From Kalaharituber pfeilii (lineage: Eukaryota > Ascomycota > Pezizomycetes > Pezizales > Pezizaceae), in contig WHUZ01000003.1 in the NCBI GenBank assembly GCA_015179045.1, positions 1,984,001 to 2,048,000 of the forward strand: a stretch of DNA of 64,000 bases, in the 5' to 3' direction. The notes beneath the pieces are model-generated. The model made no database searches, was not told the DNA's origin, and saw only the letters and a program-made list of their open reading frames with translations. Made by a program: the position numbers and the translations under genes. Positions 21,032 through 31,921 of the stretch are shown piece after piece; position 1 is the first letter of the stretch, and each line of letters opens with the position of its first letter.

Positions 21032-23389
21032 TTGAGCCCAGAACTCAATCCTATGGCATCAGGAAGTAAAATCTGTGAGAATGTTTTGGAAGTTGTCGGA
21101 AGCGCCATATCCTATGAGATATCGAGATTGACACAATCAAAGTTGATGAAGAAGCCTATGAAGTCCTATACGCCAGAGCTCATCAACAACTTCAGTATTG
21201 ATAGCCTAGTTGAAGAAATGAAGAGGATTGCACCAATTACACTAGATATCTTACGAAGAGCTGGAGCCGGCACACGATTAGCAGAAGATTCAGGACTAGA
21301 GACCAATGAGGATATAGTAGGTAGTTCTAATGGTGTTCCAAAAATCGGTCGATGGAAGAGGAATAAAAACCTTATTATTACAACAGCAATATGCCTCATT
21401 GGTTATTCCCGCTCAAAAAACTGTAATTTTTTACAAGTAAGTACTTGTACTAAGTTGGATTCAATTTCGTATATTGACCTATTGATATAAGGGAATGATG
21501 GGCTACTTTTTATTGGCAGGAAACGTGGGAAAGCGGCAAATTGAAGTATGCCATAAATTGGGATTGTCTGTCTCCTATGAGACTGTAATCACCTTGATGA
21601 AATATATGTCGGCTGCATCCATGGCTACCTATCAGGCTCGGGCACAAACTGAGGCATCTGTACTTTTCTTCGATAATATGAATTTTTATGACAATGTGAA
21701 GACAATGCTACTTCACAATCGACCAATCTTAAGGAATTTTACTGCGGCATACATGTTCTTCCTAGGGCTTTACTGGATAAGGAGCTTGAGCTATTGCCAG
21801 CTGCGTATATTGATCGGGAAGCTGGCCGTCAGCTTGTTGCCGAAGACCTAGCACTAGGTGAGGATACATTGGATTATTTCAAAAAATCGGCCCTAGGACA
21901 TATTACTAGTGTTCTAGAGAAATATTATCCTGAAGCGATGAGGGGAATATTTTCTTATTGGAAAGAAGAAAAACCCAAGTATCAGGCACTGAAGGAAAGA
22001 AAGGTTATGAAAACCGAGATATTTACGTTACCAACGATGGATCTAAATGAGAACAGAATCCCGGAGGTTATTAAAATCCTAGAAACCTTGGCAGCAGAAG
22101 TAAAGCTTCCTATGGACGAAGTTCTTGCAAATAGAGTGGTATTAGTGGAGGGTGACTGGTTGACTATTAGGAATGTCCTGTAAGTGCTTTATTAAGAACC
22201 TAAAGGATAATGAATGCTAAATATAGTGAAGGATAAGTATGTTCCAACGTCAGGATGATTTGCTCGAGAACCGACTATCGTGGATAGAGCCCACAGTAGG
22301 ATTGTTTCACCTGCAAATGACCATTTTAAAAATGATTTTAAGGACTCATATGGGTAGCACCAGAGAACCAGGATCTCTCAAAAGATTCATCGTGCTGTTG
22401 GGTCGAAATCGCGTGGAGGAAAAAGTGAAGGACTTTCGAGCATGTGATCAATTCATGAAAGTCATCACAGATGCAAATATATTGAGCGCATGCATGGAGA
22501 AATTTAACTGCACAGCTGACTTCCTGAAGGAAAGATTGAGGCAAGTTAATCCATTGCCTTTGATGAAGGAATTAGTTGAGGATGTATTTGGTATGGGTAC
22601 GGTGGCGGCGTTACGAGTGGATCCAGAAACGGGATCTGCAAGACCAAAGGAACAAAGAGATTTGGTATATGAAAATAGCATGCTCCTTCTTCAACATGCA
22701 CTGGTTTATATGGACTACATACATGCAGTCCGGCGTGGAGACCCAGGTAAGTGTATCTGTTAGTACGGGTTACGCATAGCTGATGAAAAGTAAATAAAAA
22801 GCTCGAATTATGAAGGTGCTCGAAATGTGGATACTTCAGCTGTTAGGATCACGCCTAGTAAACTATCCTACAGAAATGGTTCACATGATGGCATGCTTGA
22901 AAAAAAATGTGGAGTCCGGAAATGACCGAGATGTGGATGCAAACTTGTCTAGTCAATCCCTCTGGGAGACATGGTGGTTGGATGCCCGCAGATTTATTCG
23001 GTGAATATGTTGTGAGAGAAAATAAGGATAAAATCCACCCTGGCGCTAATGCCCATACATACGATCATCTTCGAGAGATAGTGGCACGGCAGGTGATGTC
23101 CATACGAGACGTAAAGCATGTGATGTTCAATGAGTGCAATGCAACAAACTATGGGACGCACTCTCAGTTGATGAACATCACAAGGGATGTGGATTATGTT
23201 CGAAAGATACTGTGTGATGAGAGCATGTATACGAAGGTACCAGGCGGTCGATTTGATGGAGGTTTGGGTGAGGTCTTCTCTGAGGTAAATGATCTCTATA
23301 CATTAGGAGTAAGGAAAGTATTATCAGGACAAGCTATTGAGCGATATATGACCCGTGCACGTTGCAATTGGGATCAGGTTGGGGCCTAA
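21032..23389 (+). pseudogene. DUF6589 domain protein of the composite element
   Basis: Exons 21032-21436, 21492-22179, 22238-22746 and 22802-23389 join at GT-AG introns of 55, 58 and 55 bp (21437-21491, 22180-22237, 22747-22801). Landmarks: SRSKNCNFLQ, VLFFDNMNFYDNV, NFTAAYMF, VLVEGDWLTIRNV, WIEPTVGLFHLQM and ADLFGEYVV. This is the DUF6589 pattern of fungal proteins. Two frame breaks disable it: one near 21765 after YMFF and one in an A8 run near 22900, after which the frame continues with WSPEMTEMWMQTCLVNPSG. The spaced acidic residues in FFDN and EGDW hint at an RNase H-like nuclease fold, which would suit a transposase (inference, unproven). Start 21032 may be too late or too early by an exon. 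Confidence 0.75.
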
Positions 23390-23522
23390 GGATCAGAACT
23401 GGTCATGGAGGATGCGGAATTTGAAGAAGCAGGACTCAATATGGTGGATAATTGGGATGTCTTGAATGGAGGTTATTGAATTGTGAGCTATCATACATAG
23501 TAATTGCAAGGGATATAGCACT

Positions 23523-26173
23523 TTATATTGGGATATCTGCAAGTGTAACTCTTTTTGCTTTGGGCTTCTTAGAGGATTGCTTCTTCTTGCGGCCTTGTGG
23601 AGTCAGCCCGGTATTGTTTTCCTTGTTTTGCTCTGAAGATGTTGTTTTGGGATCAGCGGGGGGCAGGGTAGCATCTAGCATACGACCGGGGAGTACTTCG
23701 TCTTTAATTTCAATGATGATTCCCGGGTCCAATGGGATGGGGGTCGTCGTGAGCGGCTCGGTATTTGCTGATGGCGAGTTAGTGAAGTTGTCCTTTGCTG
23801 ATGGCGGGTTAGCAAAGTTGTCCTCTGCTTTAACTTTGTCTATACGCTTAGTTCTGGTAGAAACCTTCTGAGCGCTAGCTTTATAAACGGTGTCAATTGT
23901 ACGCTTCACACGCTTCTGTAAATTGGCTTCATCATATTCCCGGATAGAGCTTTGCAACTTGATAATTTCGGCATGACGGGGGTTGTTGGGATCCAACCGT
24001 GCGAGGAAATCTTCATCTAGATCATATTTGCGCTTGCGAGGTAGGCGTTTCCGGATCTTGTCGGTAACTAATGAAATCACATCCTGAGGAGGTTCGTAAT
24101 GAGTATCCTCATTGATCGGGATGGGTGTCTGTAGCTCTGCTGCAGATACAATGCTTTCTAGTTGTGATACTGATGCATGATTGTTGAGGTCATGGTCATG
24201 GGGAACCTCCAGTTGGGAAAGATCTATTGTTTGTGCTGCCTGTGATAATGCTATAGCTAGAACGCTATTTGCGGAGGGATGCGAGAGTGAAGTAGTATTG
24301 TTTAGAGAAGGCAATGCAGGTGCTGGCGGTTCCGTAGAAGGGACAGCTATCGAGACCGTAGAGGCAGGAAGAGAAACTGGCGGGAGTTCTTCCGTTGGAG
24401 TCCGGTAAGCTATAGTGATTGTAGACAAGAGATCATCAAAATGCGCCACAAAAATAGAGTGCGGGGAGCTAAATTCGGAACCAAACCGCTTAAGATGTTC
24501 CTTTGTAGAAATGCGTGCGCATTTCTCTGCAAGTTTATTAATCATAGACTGTGGGAGAAAGCTTTCTATATGGACTCCCCATTTGAGCCACACTCGTTCA
24601 CGTTCATAGATCTCTTTGCGGAATCTAATGAGCTGCAACCTGACATACACCTTAGTCTGCAAGCTGGACGTTGGACCCCTTTCCTTTTGCAAACGCTTAA
24701 GTGCTTCAGCATCAATGGTTCTGCTTCGATATAACTCTGTTGCCTGGTAGCATATGCTATCAATTAGTGGAAACCCATGCCATATACTCTGCTCAATTGT
24801 CTCAGGATCCTGTGTGGCACAAAGACAGTTATCACAGCAATTGATGAAGCTATTGCCACCAGTTGGTGATGGGTCGCTGAAAGTATGTAGTAGTGCACGG
24901 TGACGGCAGCCCCTCGTATTCATCAACCATATGAGAGCAGGATCCACTCGGTGGAGAGAACTATTAGCTCGTTGTGGGCGCGGTTTGTACATGATCTCCA
25001 ATTCTTTTGCTACCTCTTCTTGATTGCTGTCGGTTACTGCAAGTGTCAAGCTCTTGTAATCGGCAGGGGGGTTGGAACCCATCAGGAAATGTGATGGAGC
25101 ATAGACAACAGCAGTTGCTTGGATATTTGGATCTCTTCCTGCCCTACCCAATCTTTGCCACAAATCGGATAATGTCAAAAAGTCCTTGATATCCCATTGG
25201 ACTACCAACTCAACATCTGGTATATCCACTCCCATTCCAGCAGCATCAGTACATACTAGTATGCGAGTATCCCCTTGACGGAAATCCTCAATTGCAATTT
25301 CCCGAAACTGATTGCTCAAGCTTGCTGAAAATGGCTTAATTAATTTTGCACCATCCTCCTGAAGTTCAGGATGTAGGAGACCTCTTAAGAAGCTTACAAT
25401 CCGTTGCGCTTCTGTGCAATCATCCACGAATATCATGCCTTTTGTAATTGCCCAACTGACTGCATCATCCCTAGGTATCATCTTTGAAAGGGGACTATAA
25501 CCCTTCTCCATCCGCATTACGGCAAGCCTGATATTTTCCCGCCTAGTACTTCTCCGATGAAGGATCTACAACCAAGCAATCTTAGTCACTTGTAGGCACA
25601 ATGCACAGTGGGAGGGATACTCACCGATGGCTTCTGAAGGCGTAGGGTCTTATGAATGTAAGTAAGCCCAACCGGTGTTAGTGTTGCCGTGGCGCAAAAG
25701 AACGGCACCTTCAGGAAATGTGCCCTTAAGTTACCAATCATCTTATATTCCTCTCTGAACCCTGATTCACCCCACTTCCAAACACAGTGCACCTCATCCA
25801 CGATAATACTCTTTAGGTTCCTGATGAAAGAGCATTTCTTATTACTAGCCATGTGTCGCCAGAAGTATGAACCTGGTTTTAATAGAACTTCGGGGCATGC
25901 ATATATGACTGAGAAGTCTCCGTTCTCGACGCGTTTCCATAACCTGGTATCTTCTCCTAATGTATCAGAGGTAATCCCCACTGCCTTGATGTTAAGGGAA
26001 TTCAGCTGTTTAACCTGATCATAGATCAAGGCTTTAATTGGAGTGATCACGATTTGGCTGCTTTGGTTCTTGCGATCCACCAACACCACATGCGCCTGGA
26101 AGACTAAGCTTTTTCCTGATCCGGTTCCTGAGATCAATAAAGCATCGTTACCCATCAGGATAGCACTGCTCAT
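23523..26173 (-). CDS. RecQ-type DNA helicase, N-terminus missing
   Basis: Exons 26173-25625 and 25565-23523 with a 59-bp intron (25624-25566, GTGAGT...TAG), about 864 residues. Motif I GTGSGKS, motif II in VDEVHCVWKWGESGF (the RecQ DEAH-x-x-W-G-x-x-F-R variant), motif III FCATATLT, CTDAAGMGVDIPDV (motif V) and WQRLGRAGRD (motif VI). A CRHRALL...CCDNCLC cluster resembles the RecQ zinc-binding site. The long C-terminal tail is Ser/Pro-rich and then strongly basic (RKRLPRKRKYD), possibly DNA-binding. The Q-motif exon is absent: upstream of 26173 is a splice-acceptor-like TTAG, then repeat DNA. The visible frame has no stop. Transposon-linked RecQ genes are known in fungi; here it is convergent with DUF6589, separated by 133 bp. 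Confidence 0.85.
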
Positions 26174-27253
26174 AGCTGCCTGCTAATCATACATCTCTTT
26201 TCTAAGTTTCTCTAGTGTATACTTTTTCAGTTCGTTTTGTAACCTCATGCGTTCTGGGCACATCTTCACGGAGCTTAGTGGCCGCCACATTGAACCGGAG
26301 CCTATACATATACCCCATCAGCTCCCACGTGTCCAGATCATCCCCCACCACTAAAATATATCATTTTGGAATTCCTCAATACATACACGATCCCTCTGAG
26401 TCATTGTTTTCCTGTTGGTGGTCGTTGTTATGTTGTGTTGATCTGATCGCAGGTTGTGTTCCTCTGATCGCAGGTTGTGTTCCTCTGATCGCAGGTTGTG
26501 TTCCTCTGATCGCAGGTTGTGTTCCTCTGATCGCAGGTTCTACATGAGTGCACCGATCAGCTACCACTTCCCCATCCCATCCCAAGTCTCTTATTAGTAA
26601 CCTGATTACCATGGGGATGTTCGTTCTCCTTATTCAGTCTTACCATTTGCCTCTCCAGTTTACTCCATCATTTGAGTCTGATTCCAGAATCCTGGATCAT
26701 CTGCAGCCATGATCAAGTCCTCATCCCCAGAGTAGTAATCATCTTCAATGCCCGACATGGCTTCCCCTTGAGGGCCTCATAAACCGCCACCGTCAGTCCC
26801 GAACAGCTCTCATCTCTCAGGCCAATAACTACCTGGATTACTGGTTGAACGTTGTCTTATCTGTAGTCTTGTTTGTATTGTTGAGTTACTCCTCCTGATC
26901 GTGTGTGTGGTGATAGCAGCTCAAACCTGCCAGCATTTTCGGGACTTCCTACTCACACCTCCAGAACGCCATTCCAAGATGGGCAATATGATACAATAAG
27001 ATAGTCACTTGCCCCGCTGATGCTATTAGCAATGTATGTCTTTTCATTTCTAGAGGTCTCAAAAATTAACTAGATCCCTTCATCACAAGCCTTCATACAT
27101 GCTCTTTGATCAGTTCCGCCATACATCATTACGATCATAAATTCCGTAACTTTCATTATGATTGCTAATACAGCACTATCTATCTGCCCAAATTTCTCTA
27201 CCAGCTATATCACATGTACCATTTCCTTCACATATGTCATTAACTGAAGCACT
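26174..27253. other. Spacer with R1-related repeat and 21-bp tandem repeat
   Basis: 26200-26390 resembles 10870-11060 (AACCTCATGCGTTCTGGGCA against AACCTCATACATTCTGGGCA), so a dispersed repeat replaced or separated the first exon of the helicase. The rest is AT-rich with no recognised gene. Confidence 0.55.
26440..26540. repeat. 21-bp tandem repeat, 5 copies
   Basis: Unit CCTCTGATCGCAGGTTGTGTT, nearly perfect. It contains the CTGATCG core also found in the 12-bp subterminal repeats of the composite element, so it may be a related internal motif. Confidence 0.85.
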
Positions 27254-28440
27254 TTTTTTTTTTTTTTTTTAATATCATTACTCGCATACCGCCCTAGGGG
27301 CTATGGCGAGGTATAAATTAAGGAGAGAAAAATAATAGCTAAGTACAAGTGGTGCCCGCGGTGCTCATACATGGTGCGGGTTGAAGTGAAAAGAATAGCC
27401 TCCAAGCCAAGTACCGAGAACTGTCTATTTCCTTCCTCTGTCCGGCTCGTACTGGCTCGTCCCCAACCACCTTCCTCCCAGTCTAACTTTCCCGATGTCC
27501 TTCGGTGTCTCTAAGTATACTACCGCAGAGCTTGTCTTCTTACCTTCCTGCAATAAAATTGACTTCTTCCGCAGCCATCTAATTCCTGTAGTCTTTCCCA
27601 TTTCTGCATTGGAAGCCTCCAGCCATCTTCTGACATTCCCTAAGTCTTTCCTCAGGGCTATGCCATGGACGACAATGCCATGTTGTGTAGTGGTGTTGTC
27701 GGGGGTGGTTGGGGCGAGTGATCTGGCTTTGGAGCGTGGAGATGAGGTCTTGGGGCGGGTAGGGTGGGAGGGGGTGTGGGTGAGTTCCGTTCTAGTGGTG
27801 GCGGGGCGCCTGGGGGAGGGGGTGTCTTGACGACAGGCACCGCGGGGGGGATGTCGCTTTGGGTGACCGCAGGTGCTGTGGCAATTTTCTTTGCCTCTTT
27901 GTCGTCGAGTTGTCTCTTGAGGGCGTACGGGGTGGCAGACACCGCTTTGCCCTTTCGTTTCCTGGTGTTTGCGGGCCCTGGACTGGGCGCCGGCGCTGCA
28001 AGAGGGGGGGACGGCTCCTCCATGAGCGCGGTGTGGATCGGACTGAAGCCTAGGGCTTCGGGTGTGGGCTCCGCCGGCTCCGTGTGTATGGTGGTGACGG
28101 GGCTGAACCCCAGAGGCGGCGGCGTAGGGGGGGGTTGGAGGTTGGGTGGTGTGACTGGGATGTAGAGCTCTGGGATGGGGTCACCCGGTTCTAATCCGAA
28201 TGTCCCCGCAGCAGTTCCATCTTTGAACGTCACGATAAGTAGGGCGCCATGCGATGGGGCGTCGTATGTTTTCTTTGCCCTATGCATCCACAGGGAATTG
28301 AGTACCTTAGGCCATGGAATGTCAATTTCAAGCAGCTTGCCTGTCACTAAGTCCCAGTCGGGGGTGGAGGCGGTCTTTCTCTTTTGCGTCTCGACCATTG
28401 TGCTACGGGATCGGGCGCGGGGGCGGACGCGGGGGCACTG
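27254..28440 (-). mobile_element. LINE family A, ORF1-only type
   Basis: Exact 13-bp duplication taactgaagcact at 27241-27253 and 28441-28453. The minus strand reads ORF1, a 3' UTR with CCCGCACC...CGCGGG and CCACTTGTACTTAG, the terminal hairpin and poly(A). There is no ORF2. Inserted just downstream of the third gene of the composite element. Confidence 0.93.
27425..28440 (-). pseudogene. LINE ORF1-like protein, frameshifted
   Basis: The longest ORF1-like copy of family A here. A first part (WDLVTGKLLEIDIPWPKVLN ... PLGFSPV, twice TPEALGFSPI-like) leads into a Pro-rich linker and basic RKRKGK. After a frame break near 27660 the C-terminal domain follows (IVVHGIALRKDLGNVRRWLE ... VRLGGRWLGTSQYEPDRGRK, stop at 27425-27427). 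The apparent 5' end coincides with the insertion boundary, so a true start codon may be missing. Confidence 0.8.
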
Positions 28441-29475
28441 TAACTGAAGCACTCTTAATAAGAAACTAACATGTGTAAGTAGACAAGTTTCTACTAGTAG
28501 GACAATCTTGATCCTTTAACCTATTCGGTATCTGGACCATATTTGAATTCATCGCTTGCGAGGATTTGAGTTCAGCCTCGCTGATGCCATAGTCTATGGC
28601 TCGAGCCTGCTTAGCAGGTGGACCCTCTTGAGCATTCGCCAACTCCTTTCTCTTTTGCTCGATGAGTCTTTCCATCTCTTCATGTTCCTGGATGGTCTTG
28701 CGTAAAATCTGATCACGAGTCCTTATCTTCAAAAGCTCTGCGTCTAACTCATCGAGGTCTTTCTGGAGTGTTTTCTTGCGGCAAATTGCATCATAAATGA
28801 CACCATCAAGGTATTGCATATGTTTGTTGACCACCCATCGGTGAACTTCATGCTTTCCCCAGATGTTCATCCGTGCATACTCGTTGGATACCTTTGTTTG
28901 ATACCAGAGGGGGGTGTTGTGATCTTCACCCCAAACATGTAAGAATTCCCGTCCACGCGGATCAATGATGTCTCGATCTTGCTTCAGAACTTTCTTACGG
29001 AAGGATTGTTCCATAAAGGTTTTCTGCTTAATAGAGTCCAATACCACTTCCTGGCATTGTACATCAGACATTTCATTTGTTGGTGCTGCTTCATGAATAT
29101 CTTCCAAAGCTGCACTTATGAGGTCCTCCGGCTCATCACCAGGGATGATGGTCTCTGTAGACGAATCATCTCCTAGCATATCGCTACTGGCTCTGATTAC
29201 AATCGGTTGTGGGAAAGTGCTGTGCTTGTTCACAAGAACAGAATAGTCGAAAATATCGTTAGCCAATGCGGGCAAGTCCGCCGTATTGAATGTAATTTTA
29301 TCAAGGTCGGTAATCATCGCCTGTTTGGAGTAGGTCCTTCGACCTTTGGATTCCCCCAATCCGTAGAGTAAGATTAGCTGCAAAGCAGTATCTTTTAGCA
29401 TTGCCTGCCAATATCCCTCTTCATCGTCCGCGATCCAGCCTATTTTTCCCGGTTCGACCGGTTCCGTCTTGACGT

Positions 29476-30141
29476 TTTTTTTTTTTTTTTTTTTTTTATT
29501 TCACGTAACCCCGCTTGCAGCTGTTCGCCATGGCAGGGTCCCTGGACCGAAGTCCTTCTGGCCCGGAGACAGGCACCTGTGCAACTACATACAAAATCGT
29601 CCCCTGTAAAAACACACAACGATACTATGACTTCGGTGATGTGGAGGAACACAAAGCGAAAGCCCAATCCCCCAAGAGAACAATTAAGCACGAATACTCA
29701 AATATCCCCCCAGAGAATCAAGCAGTCATATCCATCTCCTCCACATCCCTCCCCTTCCCCTTTCTGTCCACCTTTGTTATTCTGTCCCAGTCATACAAGC
29801 ACGAGTGGTACCATTTGCCTGATAACCGTACCTTCGCTGGTGTTTGACTATCTGATTCTACCTCCCCCTCCAGGTAGATAACAATCGAGCTAGTCTTCTT
29901 TCCCTCCCTCCTTTCTTTTCTCACCAACCATCTTGCCGCAACAATCTTCCCCATCCATGGGTTCGCCTTTTCCATCCACTCTCTTACTTTCCCAAGTTTC
30001 TTCGTCACCGCTATGCCATGCACCACAACTGCCCGGCCAGATTGCGGGAGCCTTTCTTTCTGGGATGTTCTTGCTTTCGGAGATGATGTTGGAGGCCTCT
30101 TGTTCTGCTTGGGGGGGTTGGTACTGGACCCCCTTGCTGCG
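29476..30141 (-). mobile_element. LINE family B, ORF1-only type, inside the third gene
   Basis: Exact 13-bp duplication tccgtcttgacgt at 29463-29475 and 30142-30154. The minus strand reads ORF1-like protein, 3' UTR, family-B tail (CCATGGCGAACAGCTGC, AAGCGGGGTTACGTGA) and poly(A). There is no ORF2. Confidence 0.93.
29718..30141 (-). pseudogene. LINE B ORF1-like protein, 5'-truncated
   Basis: About 140 residues, open from the insertion boundary to a stop at 29718. A Pro/Lys-rich lead is followed by SGRAVVVHGIAVTKKLGKVR, WMGKIVAARWLVRKERR, KTSSIVIYLEGEVESD and KVRLSGKWYHSCLYDWDR. The same domain occurs in family-A ORF1 copies with lower identity. It is read in fusion with the host gene upstream, because the insertion is in frame. 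Confidence 0.8.
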
Positions 30142-30959
30142 TCCGTCTTGACGTGAATGAGCATCTTAACGTAGAAATCAATGGTTTCCTTGCTATCAAA
30201 GGTAATCCCATCATGTCCACGGAAACGCATCAAATGAAAACTATCGAAAGGTTCATCCCCAACCTTGCATGGTGCTTTTCTATTTCTAGTTAGCTTGCAA
30301 TTTTGTAGACTCAGTTCTGAACAGGCTTACTTATGAATTGCAAGTTCATCCATCCATAGCTTGCCTGCAGGAGACTCAAAGAACATGTTCCCATACTTTA
30401 TTACTCTCCCTCTGAGGAACTCAATATAGCTTGAATATGTTCGTTCGTAATATGCCATTAAATCCTTACTTTCACTGACAAGCTCTCCAGGAATGAGCTT
30501 GTGAAAACACCTTTTCCTCTCATCGGCACTCAACCCCCGTTTGACAAAAAAATACTGGGCCCAAGCCACCTGGATTCTTCCTTTCCAATCACTAGCATTG
30601 ATAGCTCCATTCATGAATTGAGTGGTCTCCAGGGAATCAAAACATGGAACGACACTCTTCATTCCTCCAGGATTCCCTGGAGAACTTGGAATGGGAGTAG
30701 ATAATTCGATGGGAGCAACCCTAGTCTTGCCTTTCCCCTTTGTGTCTTGTGCAGGGGTCCCTCTTGCAGTAGCCTCATGCTTTGCAGGGCCATGACCACG
30801 TGTCCGACGATTGCTATTAGTCATATTGATTGCTTTTGTGCTTTGTCCTGAAATCCCAAAGGTAAGAGAAATAAAAAAAAGTTTGTAATGGCAGTAGGAG
30901 AGTAAATAGGGAGGATTTGTGGTTCAGGTGTTGATGTTTATGGAGTACAATGATTGTTG

Positions 30960-31056
30960 TTGTGTGATCGTTGCTAGTCTGCCCTGATCGTTGCCCTGAT
31001 CGTTGCCCTGATCGTTGGCCTGATCGTAACGGGGGTCCGACTTAATCTCCAGGCGC
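30960..31056 (-). repeat. Right terminal inverted repeat of the composite element
   Basis: Four 12-bp CTGATCGTTGCC-type repeats at 30975-31030, then AACGGGGGTCCGACTTAATC and TCCAGGCGC. Inverted match to 20729-20830 and direct match to 13290-13379. The repeat continues at 31849. Confidence 0.82.
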
Positions 31057-31656
31057 AAGGAAGGGGAATCACAAACTGACCCGGAGAAACCACCAAAGCT
31101 GTCATATGCAGCAGTTGTCTCCCAGAACATCCCGCCAAGCACACCCCCGGAAGGGGACAATTCTGACCGACCTCCGGTGGCACCACCCAAAAGCCGAACA
31201 AAGTCCACTGCTTTCCAGTCCAAGAAAGTGAAAGGGGGACAGAGTACCAGTCCCCCCAAGCAGAAAATGTCCAAGAAACCATCTCCAGCACCATCTCCGA
31301 AGCCAATCCCAAAGGAAAGGACACTCCCGCAATCCGGTCGTGCAATCGTAGTACATGGAATTGCGGTGACAAAGAAACTCGGGAAAGTAAGAGATTGGAT
31401 GGAGAATGCGAACCCATGGATGGGAAAGATTGTTGCGGCAAGATGGTTGGTGAAGAAAGAGAGGAGGGAGGGAAAGAAGGCTAGCTCGGTTGTCATCTAC
31501 CTGGAGGGGGAGGTGGAATCGGATAGCCAAACACCAGCGAAGGTAAGGTTGTCAGGCAAGTGGTACGATTCGTGCCTGTATGACTGGGATAGAAATTCAA
31601 AGGTGGACAGAAAGGGGAAGGGGAGGGAGGTGGAGGAAATGGACTTGACGGCATAG
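31057..31656 (+). CDS. LINE B ORF1-like protein
   Basis: Open from the insertion boundary to the stop at 31654-31656 with no break. The first ATG in frame is at about 31177. Lys/Pro/Ser-rich N-terminal part (SKKPSPAPSPKPIPKERT) and a C-terminal domain SGRAIVVHGIAVTKKLGKVR ... KVRLSGKWYDSCLYDWDR with a basic end (KVDRKGKGRE). No CCHC knuckle is visible, unlike many LINE ORF1 proteins. It is the best preserved copy of this domain here, but probably 5'-truncated, since upstream sequence is open but starts at the insertion point. Confidence 0.6.
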   Translation, partial: KEGESQTDPEKPPKLSYAAVVSQNIPPSTPPEGDNSDRPPVAPPKSRTKSTAFQSKKVKGGQSTSPPKQKMSKKPSPAPSPKPIPKERTLPQSGRAIVVHGIAVTKKLGKVRDWMENANPWMGKIVAARWLVKKERREGKKASSVVIYLEGEVESDSQTPAKVRLSGKWYDSCLYDWDRNSKVDRKGKGREVEEMDLTA

Positions 31657-31809
31657 CGGGCTGTCTCATGGGTTTTATTTCCTCTATTCCCTTTTGAATG
31701 TCGGTGTATATAGTGAGTTGTTGTTTGTTTTCAGGTGCCTGTCTCCGGGCCATAAGGACCTCGGTCCAGGGACCCTGCCATGGCGAACAGCTGCAAGCGG
31801 GGTTATGTG

Positions 31810-31836
<27 letters not shown>
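31057..31836 (+). mobile_element. LINE family B, ORF1-only type, inside the right terminal repeat
   Basis: Exact 12-bp duplication atctccaggcgc at 31045-31056 and 31837-31848. ORF1-like protein, 3' UTR (CCTGTCTCCGGGCC), family-B tail and poly(A). No ORF2. Confidence 0.94.
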
Positions 31837-31840
<4 letters not shown>

Positions 31841-31921
31841 CCAGGCGCCACAACGGTATAGAAACACAACTTCAAACCATTGATTAAGTAATACATCTGC
31901 CAAGCCCCTAAGTACCTACTA

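Larger units (their letters stand above)
28466..30824 (-). pseudogene. Third gene of the composite element (unknown function), split by a LINE
   Basis: Exon 1 is 30824-30331, intron 30330-30286 (45 bp, GTAAGC...TAG), and exon 2 runs 30285-30142, then 29475-28466 after removal of the LINE at 29476-30141. The frames join as HVKT then EPVEPGKIGWIADDEEGYW. About 548 residues in total. Visible features: a basic Gly/Arg/Lys-rich start (MTNSNRRTRGHGPAK), WKGRIQVAWAQYFFVKRGL, a region with HVWGEDHNTPLWYQTKVSNE, and a C-terminal coiled-coil stretch rich in Glu/Lys/Leu (DELDAELLKIRTRDQILRK). No known domain was recognised. Apart from the insertion there is no stop, so the gene was intact until recently. 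A structural or DNA-binding accessory of the element is a guess. Confidence 0.7.
20729..31056. mobile_element. Composite element with inverted ends: DUF6589 + RecQ helicase + unknown gene
   Basis: The left end (20729 inward) and right end (31056 inward) are inverted copies. Each has CGCCTGGAGATTAAGTCGG, then CCCCCGTTACGATCAGGG and three to four 12-bp CTGATCGTTGCC repeats. Between them lie a plus-strand DUF6589 gene, a minus-strand RecQ-type helicase and a minus-strand gene of unknown function. Later LINE insertions lie at 27254-28440 and 29476-30141. The right repeat extends outward beyond 31056 and continues at 31849-31919 and 34200-34235, interrupted by two further insertions. The left repeat stops at the DIRS element. 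An end fragment of a second copy lies at 12270-13379, so this is a repeated unit and not a unique locus. Confidence 0.7.
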
